NCBI GenBank assembly: GCA_949316235.1
Contig: OX438744.1
Location: 28,578,778-28,642,777 of the forward strand
Direction of reading: 5' to 3'
DNA from: Oegoconia quadripuncta
Lineage: Eukaryota > Arthropoda > Insecta > Lepidoptera > Autostichidae
Length of the DNA stretch: 64,000 bases
Below the pieces are notes generated by a model that was given only the letters and a program-made list of their open reading frames with translations, was not told the DNA's origin and made no database searches. Both the position numbers and the translations under genes were made by a program. This document shows positions 56,001 to 64,000 of this stretch, in pieces; the stretch's first letter is position 1; each line of letters begins with the position of its first letter.

Positions 56001-58077
56001 CCATGAAATGGGGTCGATGTAGAGCTATGCCATGAATGTATTTCATACTCTTTGAAGAGCTTTGTAATCTTCTTATTCCCTAAGTCTATCAAACCTAATG
56101 CAGAAGGAACTTTTTTTTTACATATTGTAGCATACACACATACTGGTAAACGCAAAATCTATTGAGCTACAATAATTTTGAATAGACTATGTGTATATCT
56201 CAAGAGCGGTTCTTGGATATTAGATTAATAAACAAAATGCAACCCACTTTGATGTCCTTATGTGTGAAGAGGTGATCAGGGGGCGGGTCCAAGCACAGGT
56301 CGGGGGAGAGGCAGCCCAGGGATAGACCCTCGCGGCTCAGCGGGGAACATGAACCAAGCTTGAGGCCATCTGGAAGGTAACAAATAATGTAATATAAAGT
56401 TTACCAGTTGGTAGTTTAGGTGTTGAATAAATGTTATATATTTTTTGCGAGTGATGTACTTAGAGTAATAAGAATTACTTAGTATAATCGTTTTGTTACA
56501 ATAGATTTTTTTTTAATCTTTATTTAATTTAGGGACTTGAGTTCTTCTAGACATGACAGTCCCATCGTACCCTGACCAAGATTCACTGATGAGAAGATAC
56601 AAACATATTATATAATAATCTGGCCGCTATTGATCCAGGTTTACCCAAAATTGATTGAGCCTAACCTACAGCTTATTGACTCAGCTTTAATTGTCCCATC
56701 AGTGTATCTCTTTCATTTCGGTTTCTAGCACATTCCATCAACAGATGTTGGACATCCTCAACAATAGATTCTGTTACTTAGTTTTGACTTTTACATTTCT
56801 TAGCATAACATTATAAAAATATTATAATATGAGTCTCAAAATAGGTAACTAGTATACTAAAATGTGTAGTGTTTTAAAATGACTTAGAAGTACGCCAATA
56901 TCTCTAGTGTCTTACAACGGCTAGTATGCCAAAACATAAAGTCCAAAGAAGTTCCAGCGGCAATCTTCGGGCTTCATCTTCAGGCCCTCGTCATAACGTG
57001 TATTGGTAAGTGCTCATGGAAAATTCAAATATGCCATCACGTTCATGGTTCTACACCTCGGGCCCATCATCAGATCAGCTCGATGGCACCATAATATTGG
57101 ATTGTCACCGAACTTACATAAATATCACAAATTTCAGCTCAATCATCAGCAAATGGCTTGCAAATTTTGAAACGGACCACTTACATAAGAACTAAACAAA
57201 CAAAATAAAACCTTTGTACACTTCATCATCTATGTTAAATTTTATTTTTGTGTGCAATAAAGAATTGTAATAAGCTTGTAAAAAGAAATAGATAACAACT
57301 TCTCCCTTGTTGCAATGAGATTACTTCTTAAATAACTTATAAAACAGCTATAACTATTACATAACTTGAAAAGAAAACCCCCGAGATACTGTATGTACAT
57401 ATAACCATATAACCTTTCTGTGGCGTGTGAGCAACAATTTTACTAAATTGTCTAAGAAGTTCGATCTAGATCTTTTTAACACTTGTTTTATGTCACCCAG
57501 GCGTCAATTAAATCAACAATTCTTTGATGGCTTCATTTAATTTATAAATCATTTGTTTTTCTTTTTTTTTGGCGATGATTGAATCTGGTATATGTACCGC
57601 GAGGGCAAAAAATGTACAAGTGTGATAAAGCATGTTATTGAATTATATAATGTATTTCTATTTGTGAGGACCTGTAATTGGCTCTCTGTTTCTTATAATA
57701 GTTTCTATTAGTGTAATTGCAGCTGTTGTTTTCCGAAGAAATAAAAATAAAATAAAATAAATAAAAATAAATCATCTAGGTGTACAAAGCATCTATGTTA
57801 AAAGTTAAAATACACCGGAAATCTGCTCAGCGGATAACTATCGTCAGATAGCTATCCGACGCCAAGGTAATGTTACACCGTAGGTACGTTAGTACTATAT
57901 TAATTCTGTGCTGAAGGACTAGCAGACACTCATACATCTATGTTAAAAGTTAAAATACACCTGAAATCTGCTCAGCGGATAACTATCGTTTGATAGCTAT
58001 CCGACGCCAAGGTAATGTTACACCGTAGGTACGTTAGTACTATATTAATTCTGTGCTGAAGGACTAGCAGACACACT

Positions 58078-58162
<85 letters not shown>

Positions 58163-61100
58163 ATGTTAAAATAAGTATTTAATATTTAGTTTTTAATATT
58201 TAGCTAAAACCGTATCTTATGGAAGAGCGGGCCTTCATGTTACAGATATAATTAAAGCGAAAAGTCCCATCCATTGTTGTCATTTGTTAAGAAATGAGAA
58301 ATTAAAAAAATATATCCTCAAAACCGCTGAACAGATTTCCATCCACGAATACCAAAAAAACCCATTTCCAAATATGTTCGGCCATTTGGACGCTACAATA
58401 CCACATACAGACACACAAATACACAAACAGACAGTCAGCCTTGAGCAACATCACACCCCTTTTTTCTGTCTAGTGTTAATAAATTAAGAAAAATTGAAAG
58501 AAAACATTACATGACATACCCAGCGCATCTAACGCGGACAGGCACTCGGTAGAAGGCATGTCCCGCAGTAGATCTGGTGGTTGTTCCCCAAGCTCCATCA
58601 ACGGTGTTGGTTCTGTCTTGGGCAGGATCACCTCCTGGAAATACGGACAAATAATTTTTCAGATACAAAAATTATCTAATCTTGAACTAGGCGAAATCTA
58701 CTGTCGATACTAGATGACGGATAAACATGCATAAATATTTTAAACATCCACGACTCGGGAATAAATGTTCGTATTCATTACACTCGCGCACTTGGCGCAG
58801 TCGCATTCATATTTGTTTTCGATTATCGAAGTTAAGCAATATCTGCAACGGTTAGTGTTATTAGCCTTAAAGGCTGCACTTCCCCCTAATCACTACTTAC
58901 AGGCTGAATTAGAAGTGATATCTAACGTACTTAACATCTGACGTTATCGCCAATAGGCTCTTCTTATAGATTGCATTATCACCCTCAGTGCTACTTATAT
59001 ATTGCATTACGCCATTTACAGATTCACGCTCAGGGCTATTACAAATTTCACTACTGCTGTGAATGCCACAAACAGATACATCATCACAATTCGCAGATTG
59101 CATCATCACCCTCAGCGCTACTTATATGTAATACTGCCATCGTCAATACACTAACAGACGCATCATCACCTCAGCGGTACTAATTTTGTATTACTACACT
59201 CAACAGAATTTACAGATTGTATTATCACCCTCAGCGCTACTTATATGTAATACTGCCACCGTCAATACCACTAACAGACGCATCATCACCTCAGCGGTAC
59301 TAATTTTGTATTACTACACTCAACAGAATTTATAGATTGTATTATCACCCTCAGCGCTACTTATATGTAATACTGCCACCGTCAATACCACTAACAGACG
59401 CATCATCACCTCAGCGGTACTAATTTTGTATTACTACACTCAACACAATTTACAGATTGCATTATCACCCTCAGCGCTACTTAAATATTACATTACCACG
59501 CTCAACTCCACTAAAAGATGTGTTACTTACCGGCGGCACCCTGGCCGGCGAGGCGCTGGGCTCGGGCCCCGCCACGTCGACGCCGGAGTCGTCCGTGTGC
59601 GGTGAGGATGCACTGGACGTGGGCACGCCGTGCAGTCGTGCTAAACGCTCTAATTCCTGGATAATTGAATATTGTCGATTACAATTTGACTGTCCTCATA
59701 TTGTAGGTACAAATGTACTTAGAATAGTCAAATATTGTTTCTATGCCACTACTTGTTCAAAAGGATTGTTCTGTTTGAGACAGCTTTTTAAATCACAAAG
59801 GCATATTTATTGTGACTAAGTTCATGGATGATTGATGAATATCTAAATAGTCCCTTATATGTATAGAAAATATTGGGTCCTTACCTATGAAAATGGCGTT
59901 TTGTATAAAGAATTTCATTAACGGAACGGAAAATCAAAAGAATAACATTAACGGACAACCAGGCGCTTGGGGGGGTTCCATCCATATGTTGTCAACATAC
60001 CGAACATCCGCACTAAGCGCTTTGCTTTATCATTTATAATGCGGACTGCTAAGGTATGGAACTCACTGCCCGCGTCGGTTTTTCCCGACACTTACAACCT
60101 TGGGATCTTCAAGTCTAGAGTGAATAGGCATTTACTGGGTGCGCGTGATACATCTTCGGCTACATCGTCACTTTCCATCACGTGAGATTGTAGCCAAATG
60201 CGAAACCAGTTTTTAATAAAAAAAAATTAAGACTGTTTTCTCCATACAAACGTTTTTGTTTTTTTTTTGGGAACGGCAAATCCAAATTTAGCTAAACTTT
60301 GTGTGTAATATCGGATAACATTAAGTTAAGTATAGGCAGCGTTAATTTTTAAAAGTAACCGCTTTATAAAAGTTTCAGCGAATCTAAGAAATGATTATGG
60401 GAAGCACATGAAAAGAGCTCTGTTCAATTTTTTTTATTATGTGATTTAGCCCAGAAATTAAAAAATATTTCATGTGGAACCTTGAAATAGTATTCCATTT
60501 TCCAAATAAAAACAAATTTGGATATAGCTTACAAAATCGCAGGGATTGGTACATATGATTAACGAAGAAAAAAATTCATTTCATAGGTAAAAACCCAACA
60601 TATTATTATATAGTTGCCATCGATATTGACAGCTAACGACCTATTTTTCTGCCTTGTTGAAATAGATTTATAATTTTTAATAAATGTTAGTATCTTAGAT
60701 CTTAGTATCTTTTATGACGCAATGAGGTTCACAATAGTAATTTTAATTTATCATTGGAGGTTTTATGACTAAATACCTATACTATACTTACACCAAACTA
60801 CCAATTTGTTTGAAAATATTTTAATTCTCCATTGAAAGGTATTCTATCTTAATGCGACTATACTATGTGTATGTATGTTAAGAGGGTTTGAATAGTTTTG
60901 ATGGGGATTTTCCAGAATTCACAATTATGGAAAACTATTGTTTTAAATTCTCGAAAATACTTAACTTTGAGGGTTTCTCCGAGTGCAGGTCAGAGCAATA
61001 ATTTTGATTTTTGCTATAGGTATTTAAAATAATTTATCGAATGAGTGAGTTTTTTTATGTATTCTTTATTTAAAAAGTAATCTTTATTTATACAATGGGG

Positions 61101-61645
61101 CGGCACTGGACGGAATAAACCCTCTTAACATACATACACATAGTATAGTCGCATTAAGATAGAGTACCTTTCAATGATGAATTAAAATATTTTCAAACAA
61201 ATTGGTAGTTTGCTGTAGGTATAGTCATAAAACCTCCAATGATACATTAAAATTACTATTGTGAACCTCATTGCGTCATAAAAGATACTAAGATCTAAGA
61301 TACTAACATTTATTAGAAATTATAAATCTATTTCAACAAGGCAGAAAAATATGTCGTTAGCTGTCAATATCGATGCCCTCTTAAAGGCAAGTTAACAACC
61401 AACCTGTATCCTAAGCATAAGTTTCCTGTTATGCAGCTCAATCTGCTTCCGCCTTTGCTCGCTCTGCTTCAGTCTATTCACTTCGTCTCTCAAACACTTA
61501 ATGTAGTCAACACTGCTCTTGAGTATCGTACCCTTGTTCGGTCTTACGTCTCGTATGACCTCGTAGAATGGGTCGTTGGTTTTCGGTAATAGTGTGCCTA
61601 GCTCTTTTATACGATCGTTGATATTGAAGCGACGCCGGCGTTCAA
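52917..61645 (-). CDS. Mitf: Mitf/TFE-family bHLH-leucine zipper transcription factor, C-terminal two thirds
   Basis: Proteins of the MITF/TFEB/TFE3 family bind CACGTG-type (CLEAR/M-box) sites as dimers and drive lysosome, autophagy and V-ATPase genes in animals. Seven coding exons are visible: 61645-61404, 59656-59531, 58634-58520, 56369-56248, 55554-55440, 54954-54826 and 53074-52917. All have AG/GT borders and matching phases, giving about 335 residues. The first carries the basic region and helices: '[20 protein letters not shown]' ... '[20 protein letters not shown]'; the zipper runs '[20 protein letters not shown]' ... '[15 protein letters not shown]'. The insertion '[10 protein letters not shown]' inside the loop region is as I remember for insect Mitf, where vertebrates have a shorter loop. 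Downstream are acidic and Ser/Pro-rich segments; the protein ends '[11 protein letters not shown]'. The N-terminal exons are outside the window to the right. The last intron contains an intact mariner. Confidence 0.9.
53450..54745 (-). mobile_element. Intact-looking mariner element, 1296 bp
   Basis: The terminal inverted repeats share 'AGTATCGGGAAT(T/A)TGTCAATAAAA' (24 of 27 terminal positions match) and are flanked by TA (53448-53449 and 54746-54747). Inside is one uninterrupted transposase ORF on the minus strand. It sits in the last Mitf intron in the same orientation as the gene. It is the only transposon in the window with a full coding region. Confidence 0.92.
53490..54563 (-). CDS. Mariner transposase, D,D34D type, full length
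   Basis: The 357-aa DNA transposase cuts and pastes its own element at TA sites. The N-terminal half holds helix-turn-helix segments (about residues 1-110), with 'RSGRPSTAT' between them. The catalytic triad is D158 ('[11 protein letters not shown]'), D253 ('[10 protein letters not shown]') and D288 ('[17 protein letters not shown]'); there are exactly 34 residues between the last two aspartates. The linker 'LVPKEL' matches the WVPHEL motif only in part. Length equals the family norm and there is no stop or frameshift, so the gene may be active or only recently silenced. The start is the first ATG of the frame, 182 bp inside the right terminus. Confidence 0.95.
   Translation of the reverse strand: MENIVEQRVCLKFCVSNDISCGESLKMLRNTYGESCISKTRAYEWYKAFKEGREVVVDLPRSGRPSTATTKENIDRIKKLVLENRRMSLRELTSEVNISFKSVHNILIDILGMKRVAARLVPKELNFVQKAQRKHVAEDMVSRASTDPTFMKRIITGDETWVYEYDMQTSQQSSEWRLENEPKPKKPRQSRSKIKVMLTVFFDYRGVVHSEFLPEGETVNKEYYLGVMKRLRESIRRKRPDLWQHNSWMLHHDNAPSHTAIIVKEFLAKNSTKVLDQAPYSPDMAPSDFFLFPKLKLPLRGKRFESIEAIKENSLNELKAIPQIAYEKCMEDWVKRWRCCIASDGAYFEGDKINLDE
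54826..54954 (-). CDS. Mitf: Mitf exon, '[13 protein letters not shown]' segment
   Basis: The acceptor CAG is at 54957-54955. The exon reads (G)'[20 protein letters not shown]' + '[20 protein letters not shown]' + 'AP' and one base, with donor GTAACC. The 'ILHDDS' motif recalls the conserved LLDDS/LMLLDDS box near the end of vertebrate TFEB/MITF. Confidence 0.85.
54972..55400 (-). mobile_element. Degraded SINE-A, then LINE tail
   Basis: Bases 54972-55198 are an old antisense SINE-A ('CTCAATCGCGCCTAATGTTA' ... 'CCAAACCGAGTACTAAACAA'). Bases 55230-55400 are a sense LINE tail of the 'NSLPASVF' family ('ATTTACTGAGATAGCATGCT'). Mitf intron. Confidence 0.65.
55440..55554 (-). CDS. Mitf: Mitf exon, '[20 protein letters not shown]' segment
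   Basis: The acceptor CAG is at 55557-55555. The 38 codons include the acidic '[12 protein letters not shown]', and the exon ends with one extra base before GTACGA. The phase fits the exons on both sides. Confidence 0.85.
55694..55962 (-). mobile_element. 5S-derived SINE, antisense
   Basis: The antisense tail 'CCCCACTGTTGGGGCACAGC' comes first. The 5S-like part is at the right ('GATCACCATCCAAGAACAGA' ... 'CATTGCTTAGTGATTCG'). Mitf intron. Confidence 0.65.
56248..56369 (-). CDS. Mitf: Mitf exon, '[20 protein letters not shown]' segment
   Basis: The acceptor CAG is at 56372-56370. Two bases complete Asp, then 40 codons to '...[14 protein letters not shown]', with donor GTGGGT. Cys- and Pro-rich with no recognised domain. 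Confidence 0.82.
57040..57180 (+). repeat. Dispersed repeat, second copy
   Basis: 'CATCATCAGATCAGCTCGAT' + 'GGCACCATAATATTGG' matches 39430-39560. It is probably part of a retroelement. Confidence 0.65.
57414..57760 (+). mobile_element. LINE 3' end, second copy of the 34-kb element
   Basis: It aligns with 34194-34530 from 'CTGTGGCGTG(T/C)GAG(C/T)AACAAT' to the A-rich (AATAA)n end. It is more strongly 5' truncated. Confidence 0.8.
57790..58080. repeat. Tandem duplication of a 145-bp unit
   Basis: 'CATCTATGTTAAAAGTTAAA' ... 'GAAGGACTAGCAGACAC' occurs at 57790-57934 and again from 57935, with few changes. Each unit has an inner stem 'GGATAACTATCG..AGATAGCTATCC'. The second copy leads directly into the AC microsatellite. 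Confidence 0.92.
58081..58160. repeat. (AC)40 microsatellite
   Basis: 80 bp of uninterrupted AC in a Mitf intron, likely polymorphic. Confidence 0.97.
58520..58634 (-). CDS. Mitf: Mitf exon, '[20 protein letters not shown]' segment
   Basis: The acceptor CAG is at 58637-58635. The 38 codons end '[14 protein letters not shown]' plus one base, with donor GTATGT. 'VILPKTEP' takes the place of the vertebrate 'VVKQELP' sumoylation segment; whether the lysine is modified is unknown. Confidence 0.85.
58690..58868 (-). mobile_element. SINE-C fragment next to a 5S-derived fragment
   Basis: Bases 58690-58780 are antisense SINE-C body ('ATACTAGATGACGGATAAAC' ... 'GGGAATAAATGTTCGTATTC'). Bases 58781-58868 read sense 5S-like ('CGATTATCGAAGTTAAGCAA'). 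Confidence 0.65.
58960..59500. repeat. 120-bp minisatellite, about four units
   Basis: 'ATTATCACCCTCAGCGCTAC' recurs at 59221, 59341 and 59461, exactly 120 bp apart, with an earlier variant at 59101 and a decayed one near 58975. Each unit also has an inner near-duplicate ('CATCATCACCTCAGCGGTAC'), so it may have arisen from a 60-bp unit. It ends about 30 bp from a Mitf exon. Confidence 0.95.
59531..59656 (-). CDS. Mitf: Mitf exon, end of zipper
   Basis: The acceptor CAG is at 59659-59657. The 42 codons begin '[20 protein letters not shown]', completing the RIQELE...ARLHG zipper end common to the family, then a Ser/Pro/Ala-rich linker; donor GTAAGT. Confidence 0.9.
59873..60598. mobile_element. 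Mariner-type MITE copy 3, split by a LINE
   Basis: The left terminus TTGGGTCCTTACC... and right terminus ...AAAACCCAA belong to the same family as 14695-15113. The MITE is interrupted after 'TTTCATTAA' at 59921 and resumes 'ATTAAGACTGTTTTCTCC' at 60226. Confidence 0.85.
59922..60225 (+). mobile_element. LINE 3' fragment nested in the MITE
   Basis: A 5'-truncated LINE with an open C-terminus: '[20 protein letters not shown]' + '[20 protein letters not shown]' + '[16 protein letters not shown]' and a stop near 60185, then an A-run. It is flanked by ATTAA on both sides (59917-59921, 60226-60230), a 5-bp target duplication. Confidence 0.85.
60616..61377. mobile_element. Large fold-back element, arms about 270 bp
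   Basis: The left arm, 60616-60889 ('GCCATCGATATTGACAGCTA' ... 'TATGTTAAGAGGGTTT'), is matched in reverse complement by 61117-61377, with high identity; 227 bp lie between. The right arm ends about 27 bp from the 3' end of the Mitf bHLH exon. It has no ORF. The arm sequence is shared with 14590-14690/15225-15340. Confidence 0.9.
61404..61645 (-). CDS. Mitf: Mitf exon with basic region, HLH and zipper start
   Basis: The acceptor CAG is at 61648-61646. Two bases complete a Val or similar (xTT), then '[20 protein letters not shown]' + '[20 protein letters not shown]' + '[20 protein letters not shown]' + '[20 protein letters not shown]', with donor GTTGGT. The E-R-R-R-R residues that contact DNA are intact. 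The upstream part of the basic region (KKDNHN-type) must be on an exon outside the window. Confidence 0.95.
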
Positions 61646-61756
61646 CTGGAAATAAATAAATAAATAATGTTTATTTTTCGGATAACCAGACCTATTTTGA
61701 TAGTAAAAGAACTACTTGGACTTGTACACTGAATGAGGTGCGCTGTTATTGGACAG

Positions 61757-62088
61757 TTTTTTTTTACGCACGACGGGGTCGTTCTTGACCTCAATCACAC
61801 CTGATGTTAAGTGAAGATGAGGTCGAAGATGGAAGCGTACTGACCCGGAAACCCCAACACATTTGGGGGACTGGCTATCTTATTTCTGACAACCGGAACA
61901 CAACAATGCTATTAACATTGTTGCTTGGCGGCAGATTTAGATAAGATGGTGGTAGCTAGCCAGGCGGACATTTATAATACCCTACCACCAACCAAACCGA
62001 GTACTTAAACATGTACCTCGCTGGGGATCGAACCCGCGACCTCCGAATCATAAACCCAATGTTGTTTACATTGAGCCACTGAGGCGGT
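61757..62088 (-). mobile_element. SINE-A, full length
   Basis: Complete antisense copy from 'TTTTTTTTTACGCACGACGG' to 'TTGAGCCACTGAGGCGG', with B box 'GGGATCGAACCCGCGACC'. It is in the same direction as Mitf. Confidence 0.88.
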
Positions 62089-62099
62089 TGAACAGTGTC

Positions 62100-62689
62100 A
62101 TCGATACCAAACCATTTTAGTGATATAGGTGTTATTTAGTTTTTAAAAATTACTAAAATTTTAAAAAGGGCCCCTAATAGATCTTCGTTATATAAGTCTG
62201 TTCGTGTCTGCAATGACCCTTCTTCTGAGGAACGGCTAGTATATTATAGTAAATATGTATTATATTTAATGTAAGTTTATTATTTGATTTTCTTCTATTA
62301 TTCGTTGTGGTATTGTTTTCTAATCGGTATCCTACTTCAATGCTCAGGTGGCTGGGAAGAGATATCTCCACCTTCGCACACTATTGTTATTACTCTATTG
62401 GTGCAATAAATAATATTTATACCTATATAAAGGTATCATTCTGAAACTAATCTTCTTCTTAGGAGTCGATGGCAAAAAATGAAAATTCTTGAGGAACTGT
62501 GAAATTAATTTTAAATGCACACGTCTTTATAGTAGGCTATACAATTATGGTTCCCATATTGACTAGCTCAGCAGCTAGCTTAGTCTGATCGTTAACAATT
62601 CTTCAAATATGGCAAGAAGGAATGTTTCATAGCAAAACTAATACTAAAACTAAACTACTTGTACCTGGAATTAAATTTTGGGAAATCTA
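62100..62689. other. Mitf intron, no recognised feature
   Basis: AT-rich. A LINE-like end at 62340-62420 ('GGCTGGGAAGAGATATCTCC' ... 'GGTGCAATAAATAATATT') is the only hint. Confidence 0.35.
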
Positions 62690-63010
62690 TCAAATCAAAT
62701 CAAAAATGCTTTATTTTGTAGGTACACAGGGCAAATTAAAATAGTCAGATTTTACATTTTTAGAAGAACAAGCAAGAAACTCGAGAGGTTCCTCTTTAAA
62801 AAAAAAAAGGTTTTTATATTACAAAATTATTAATTATTATTTTATATTTTAAATGAAAAGGTAAATAATATGATACTCTTTAAATCTGTCTCTAAGTGAC
62901 ACTGCAGGTCTCAATTGATAAATTGCGCGAACGGCTCGTTTTTGTAAAACAAAGTTTGTATTTATATCCGCGGCATATGAATACAATGTCCTAGCTAATT
63001 TAATTCTAAG
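62690..63010 (-). mobile_element. LINE 3' end, antisense (SLRDRF family)
   Basis: The minus strand has 'QKRAVRAIYQLRPAVSLRDR' (62885-62950), a conserved stretch of lepidopteran LINE polymerases, then a deletion and the family 3' UTR ending 'AAAGCATTTTTGATTTGATT'. Confidence 0.75.
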
Positions 63011-63500
63011 TAGTCACCTACAGCTAAAAGTCTCATATAAGCAATTAATATAAGGCAATCATTACATTAATTATATTGTCCAAGTCCTATGGGTAGTGTT
63101 GTCAGAACTTGAAAGTTTTATATCCATGGCTTGTTTTATCGAAAACTAAATAATTAATAAAGAGCTGGCGCGTTATGAAACGCGCGGTGTACTTTTAGCA
63201 GCCGGCGACTATACATATACAAGTGCCGTTGGAACGGTCTGACTACTAGTCAGTGTGGAAATGCATAATGTTTATAGTACCTACTTTAAATACGTGTGCA
63301 TATTAATTTCAGAATGATAGTCGTTGCATGCAGTTGCATATTTGTTTATGTCAGTTTCCTTCGTTCAACAATAAACACAATCGAAGTAATAAAAAGAATT
63401 GGTTTCGATCCATGAACCTTTACCCTAAGGTCTAGTTTGTTTGAAATATTCGGCGGGGCGGCGAACGGGTACCGCGATACAGAAATTGCCGGCCAATGGT

Positions 63501-63627
63501 ACAGCGACACCTAACGGAATATTGAGGAACAAAATTCCGGAAAAGTTATACAGTAGCGTAGAAAGGAGCTTGGTAAAGTTCTCGTTAGTTATTTTGTTCA
63601 ATCATATTCCGTTAGATGTCGCTGTAT
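63501..63627. repeat. Inverted repeat upstream of U2
   Basis: 'ACAGCGACACCTAACGGAAT' and 'ATTCCGTTAGATGTCGCTGT' are 20-bp arms with one mismatch, about 85 bp apart, resembling a very small MITE. The right arm ends about 80 bp before the U2 start, where snRNA promoter elements usually lie. Confidence 0.8.
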
Positions 63628-63706
63628 CGTGAGTCGCAAACTTCTACTTCGCGGTGTTAAGATTTACCAACGTTTGATGGCGTTCCCCAGTACCGTAACC
63701 GAAGGT

Positions 63707-63893
63707 ATCGCTTCTCGGCCTTTTGGCTAAGATCAAAGTGTAGTATCTGTTCTTTTCAGCTTAATATCTGAAAGTTCCCTCACTGAGGGACCAGTATATT
63801 AAACTGATTTTTGTGACCAGACGGGATGTTCGGGGCTCGCTTCACTCCCGTCGCGGGTCGGCCCGGCATTGCAGTGCCGCTGGGATCGGCCCA
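63707..63893 (+). ncRNA. U2: U2 spliceosomal snRNA
   Basis: U2 pairs with the intron branch site in the spliceosome. The sequence begins 'ATCGCTTCTCGGCCTTTTGG' with the branch-site-pairing GTAGTA at nt 34-39. It carries stem IIb (TCCCTC-ACT-GAGGGA), an Sm-like site 'GATTTTTG' and the 3' stem-loop 'CGGCATTGCAGTGCCG', and ends GGCCCA. The length of about 187 nt is that of animal U2, and the details (AAAGTG, GTCGCGGGTCGGCCCGG) agree with insect U2 as I remember it. The base after the Sm G is T rather than the usual G/A. There is no A-tail at its end, so it is not an obvious retro-pseudogene. No certain PSE was recognised. Confidence 0.92.
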
Positions 63894-64000
63894 CATAATT
63901 TTCGACCTCCGAAAAAGATAATGAAATACAATATGCGCATGTGTATCATCTGTTGGATCATTCACATGCACATTTGTGCCCAATAAATAAAAAAATGTTA
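63894..64000 (+). other. 3' flank of U2, ends in LINE-like tail
   Basis: 'GACCTCCGAAAAAGATAATG' could contain a loose snRNA 3' box. 'GCACATTTGTGCCCAATAAA' + 'TAAAAAAATG' at the window edge looks like a LINE 3' end. Confidence 0.4.

Noticed and set aside
61646..63700. Upstream Mitf exon with the first part of the basic region
   Set aside because: Searched by eye on the minus strand; only a SINE-A, a LINE 3' end and AT-rich DNA were found, so that exon is taken to be beyond the window.

Overview
The window looks like AT-rich nuclear DNA of a moth or butterfly (Lepidoptera). The evidence is intron-containing animal genes (an Mitf/TFE-type bHLH-zipper factor and a phospholipid scramblase), an arthropod-type U2 snRNA, and dense debris of SINEs, LINE 3' ends, Helitron-like elements, mariners and fold-back MITEs of the kinds usual in lepidopteran genomes. 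No bacterial, viral or CRISPR features were seen.

Layout. 1-18 kb: intergenic or intronic DNA made almost entirely of repeat fragments, with one 23-bp-arm perfect palindrome (13252-13300) and an inverted-arm repeat built around a 419-bp mariner MITE (about 14.59-15.34 kb). 18.09-19.97 kb (+): a single very GC-rich exon encoding a 620-aa seven-finger C2H2 protein, followed by a GC-rich 20-bp tandem repeat and about 5 kb of nearly repeat-free DNA that is probably 3' UTR or regulatory. 25.3-34.6 kb: repeats, Helitron-like elements and LINE ends. 34.7-40.6 kb (-): a complete six-exon gene for a divergent phospholipid scramblase of about 265 aa, rebuilt exon by exon with matching splice phases. 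40.6-48.1 kb: repeats, including 5S-rRNA-derived SINEs. 48.2-52.9 kb: another nearly repeat-free block lying 3' of Mitf. 52.9-61.65 kb (-): the last seven coding exons of Mitf, from the basic region to the stop. One intron holds an apparently intact 1.3-kb mariner with a 357-aa transposase; other introns hold a 120-bp minisatellite, a 145-bp duplication next to (AC)40, nested transposons and a 760-bp fold-back element. 63.7-63.9 kb (+): a full-length U2 snRNA gene copy, antisense within what should be an upstream Mitf intron, since the Mitf 5' exons lie beyond the right edge.

The genes show no sign of working as one pathway. The main biology is two transcription factors with large repeat-poor flanks, a membrane-lipid scramblase, and a rich transposon record showing nesting, composite formation and sharing of 3' tails between LINEs and SINEs. 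All calls come from reading the sequence; family names rest on remembered protein motifs, not database searches.
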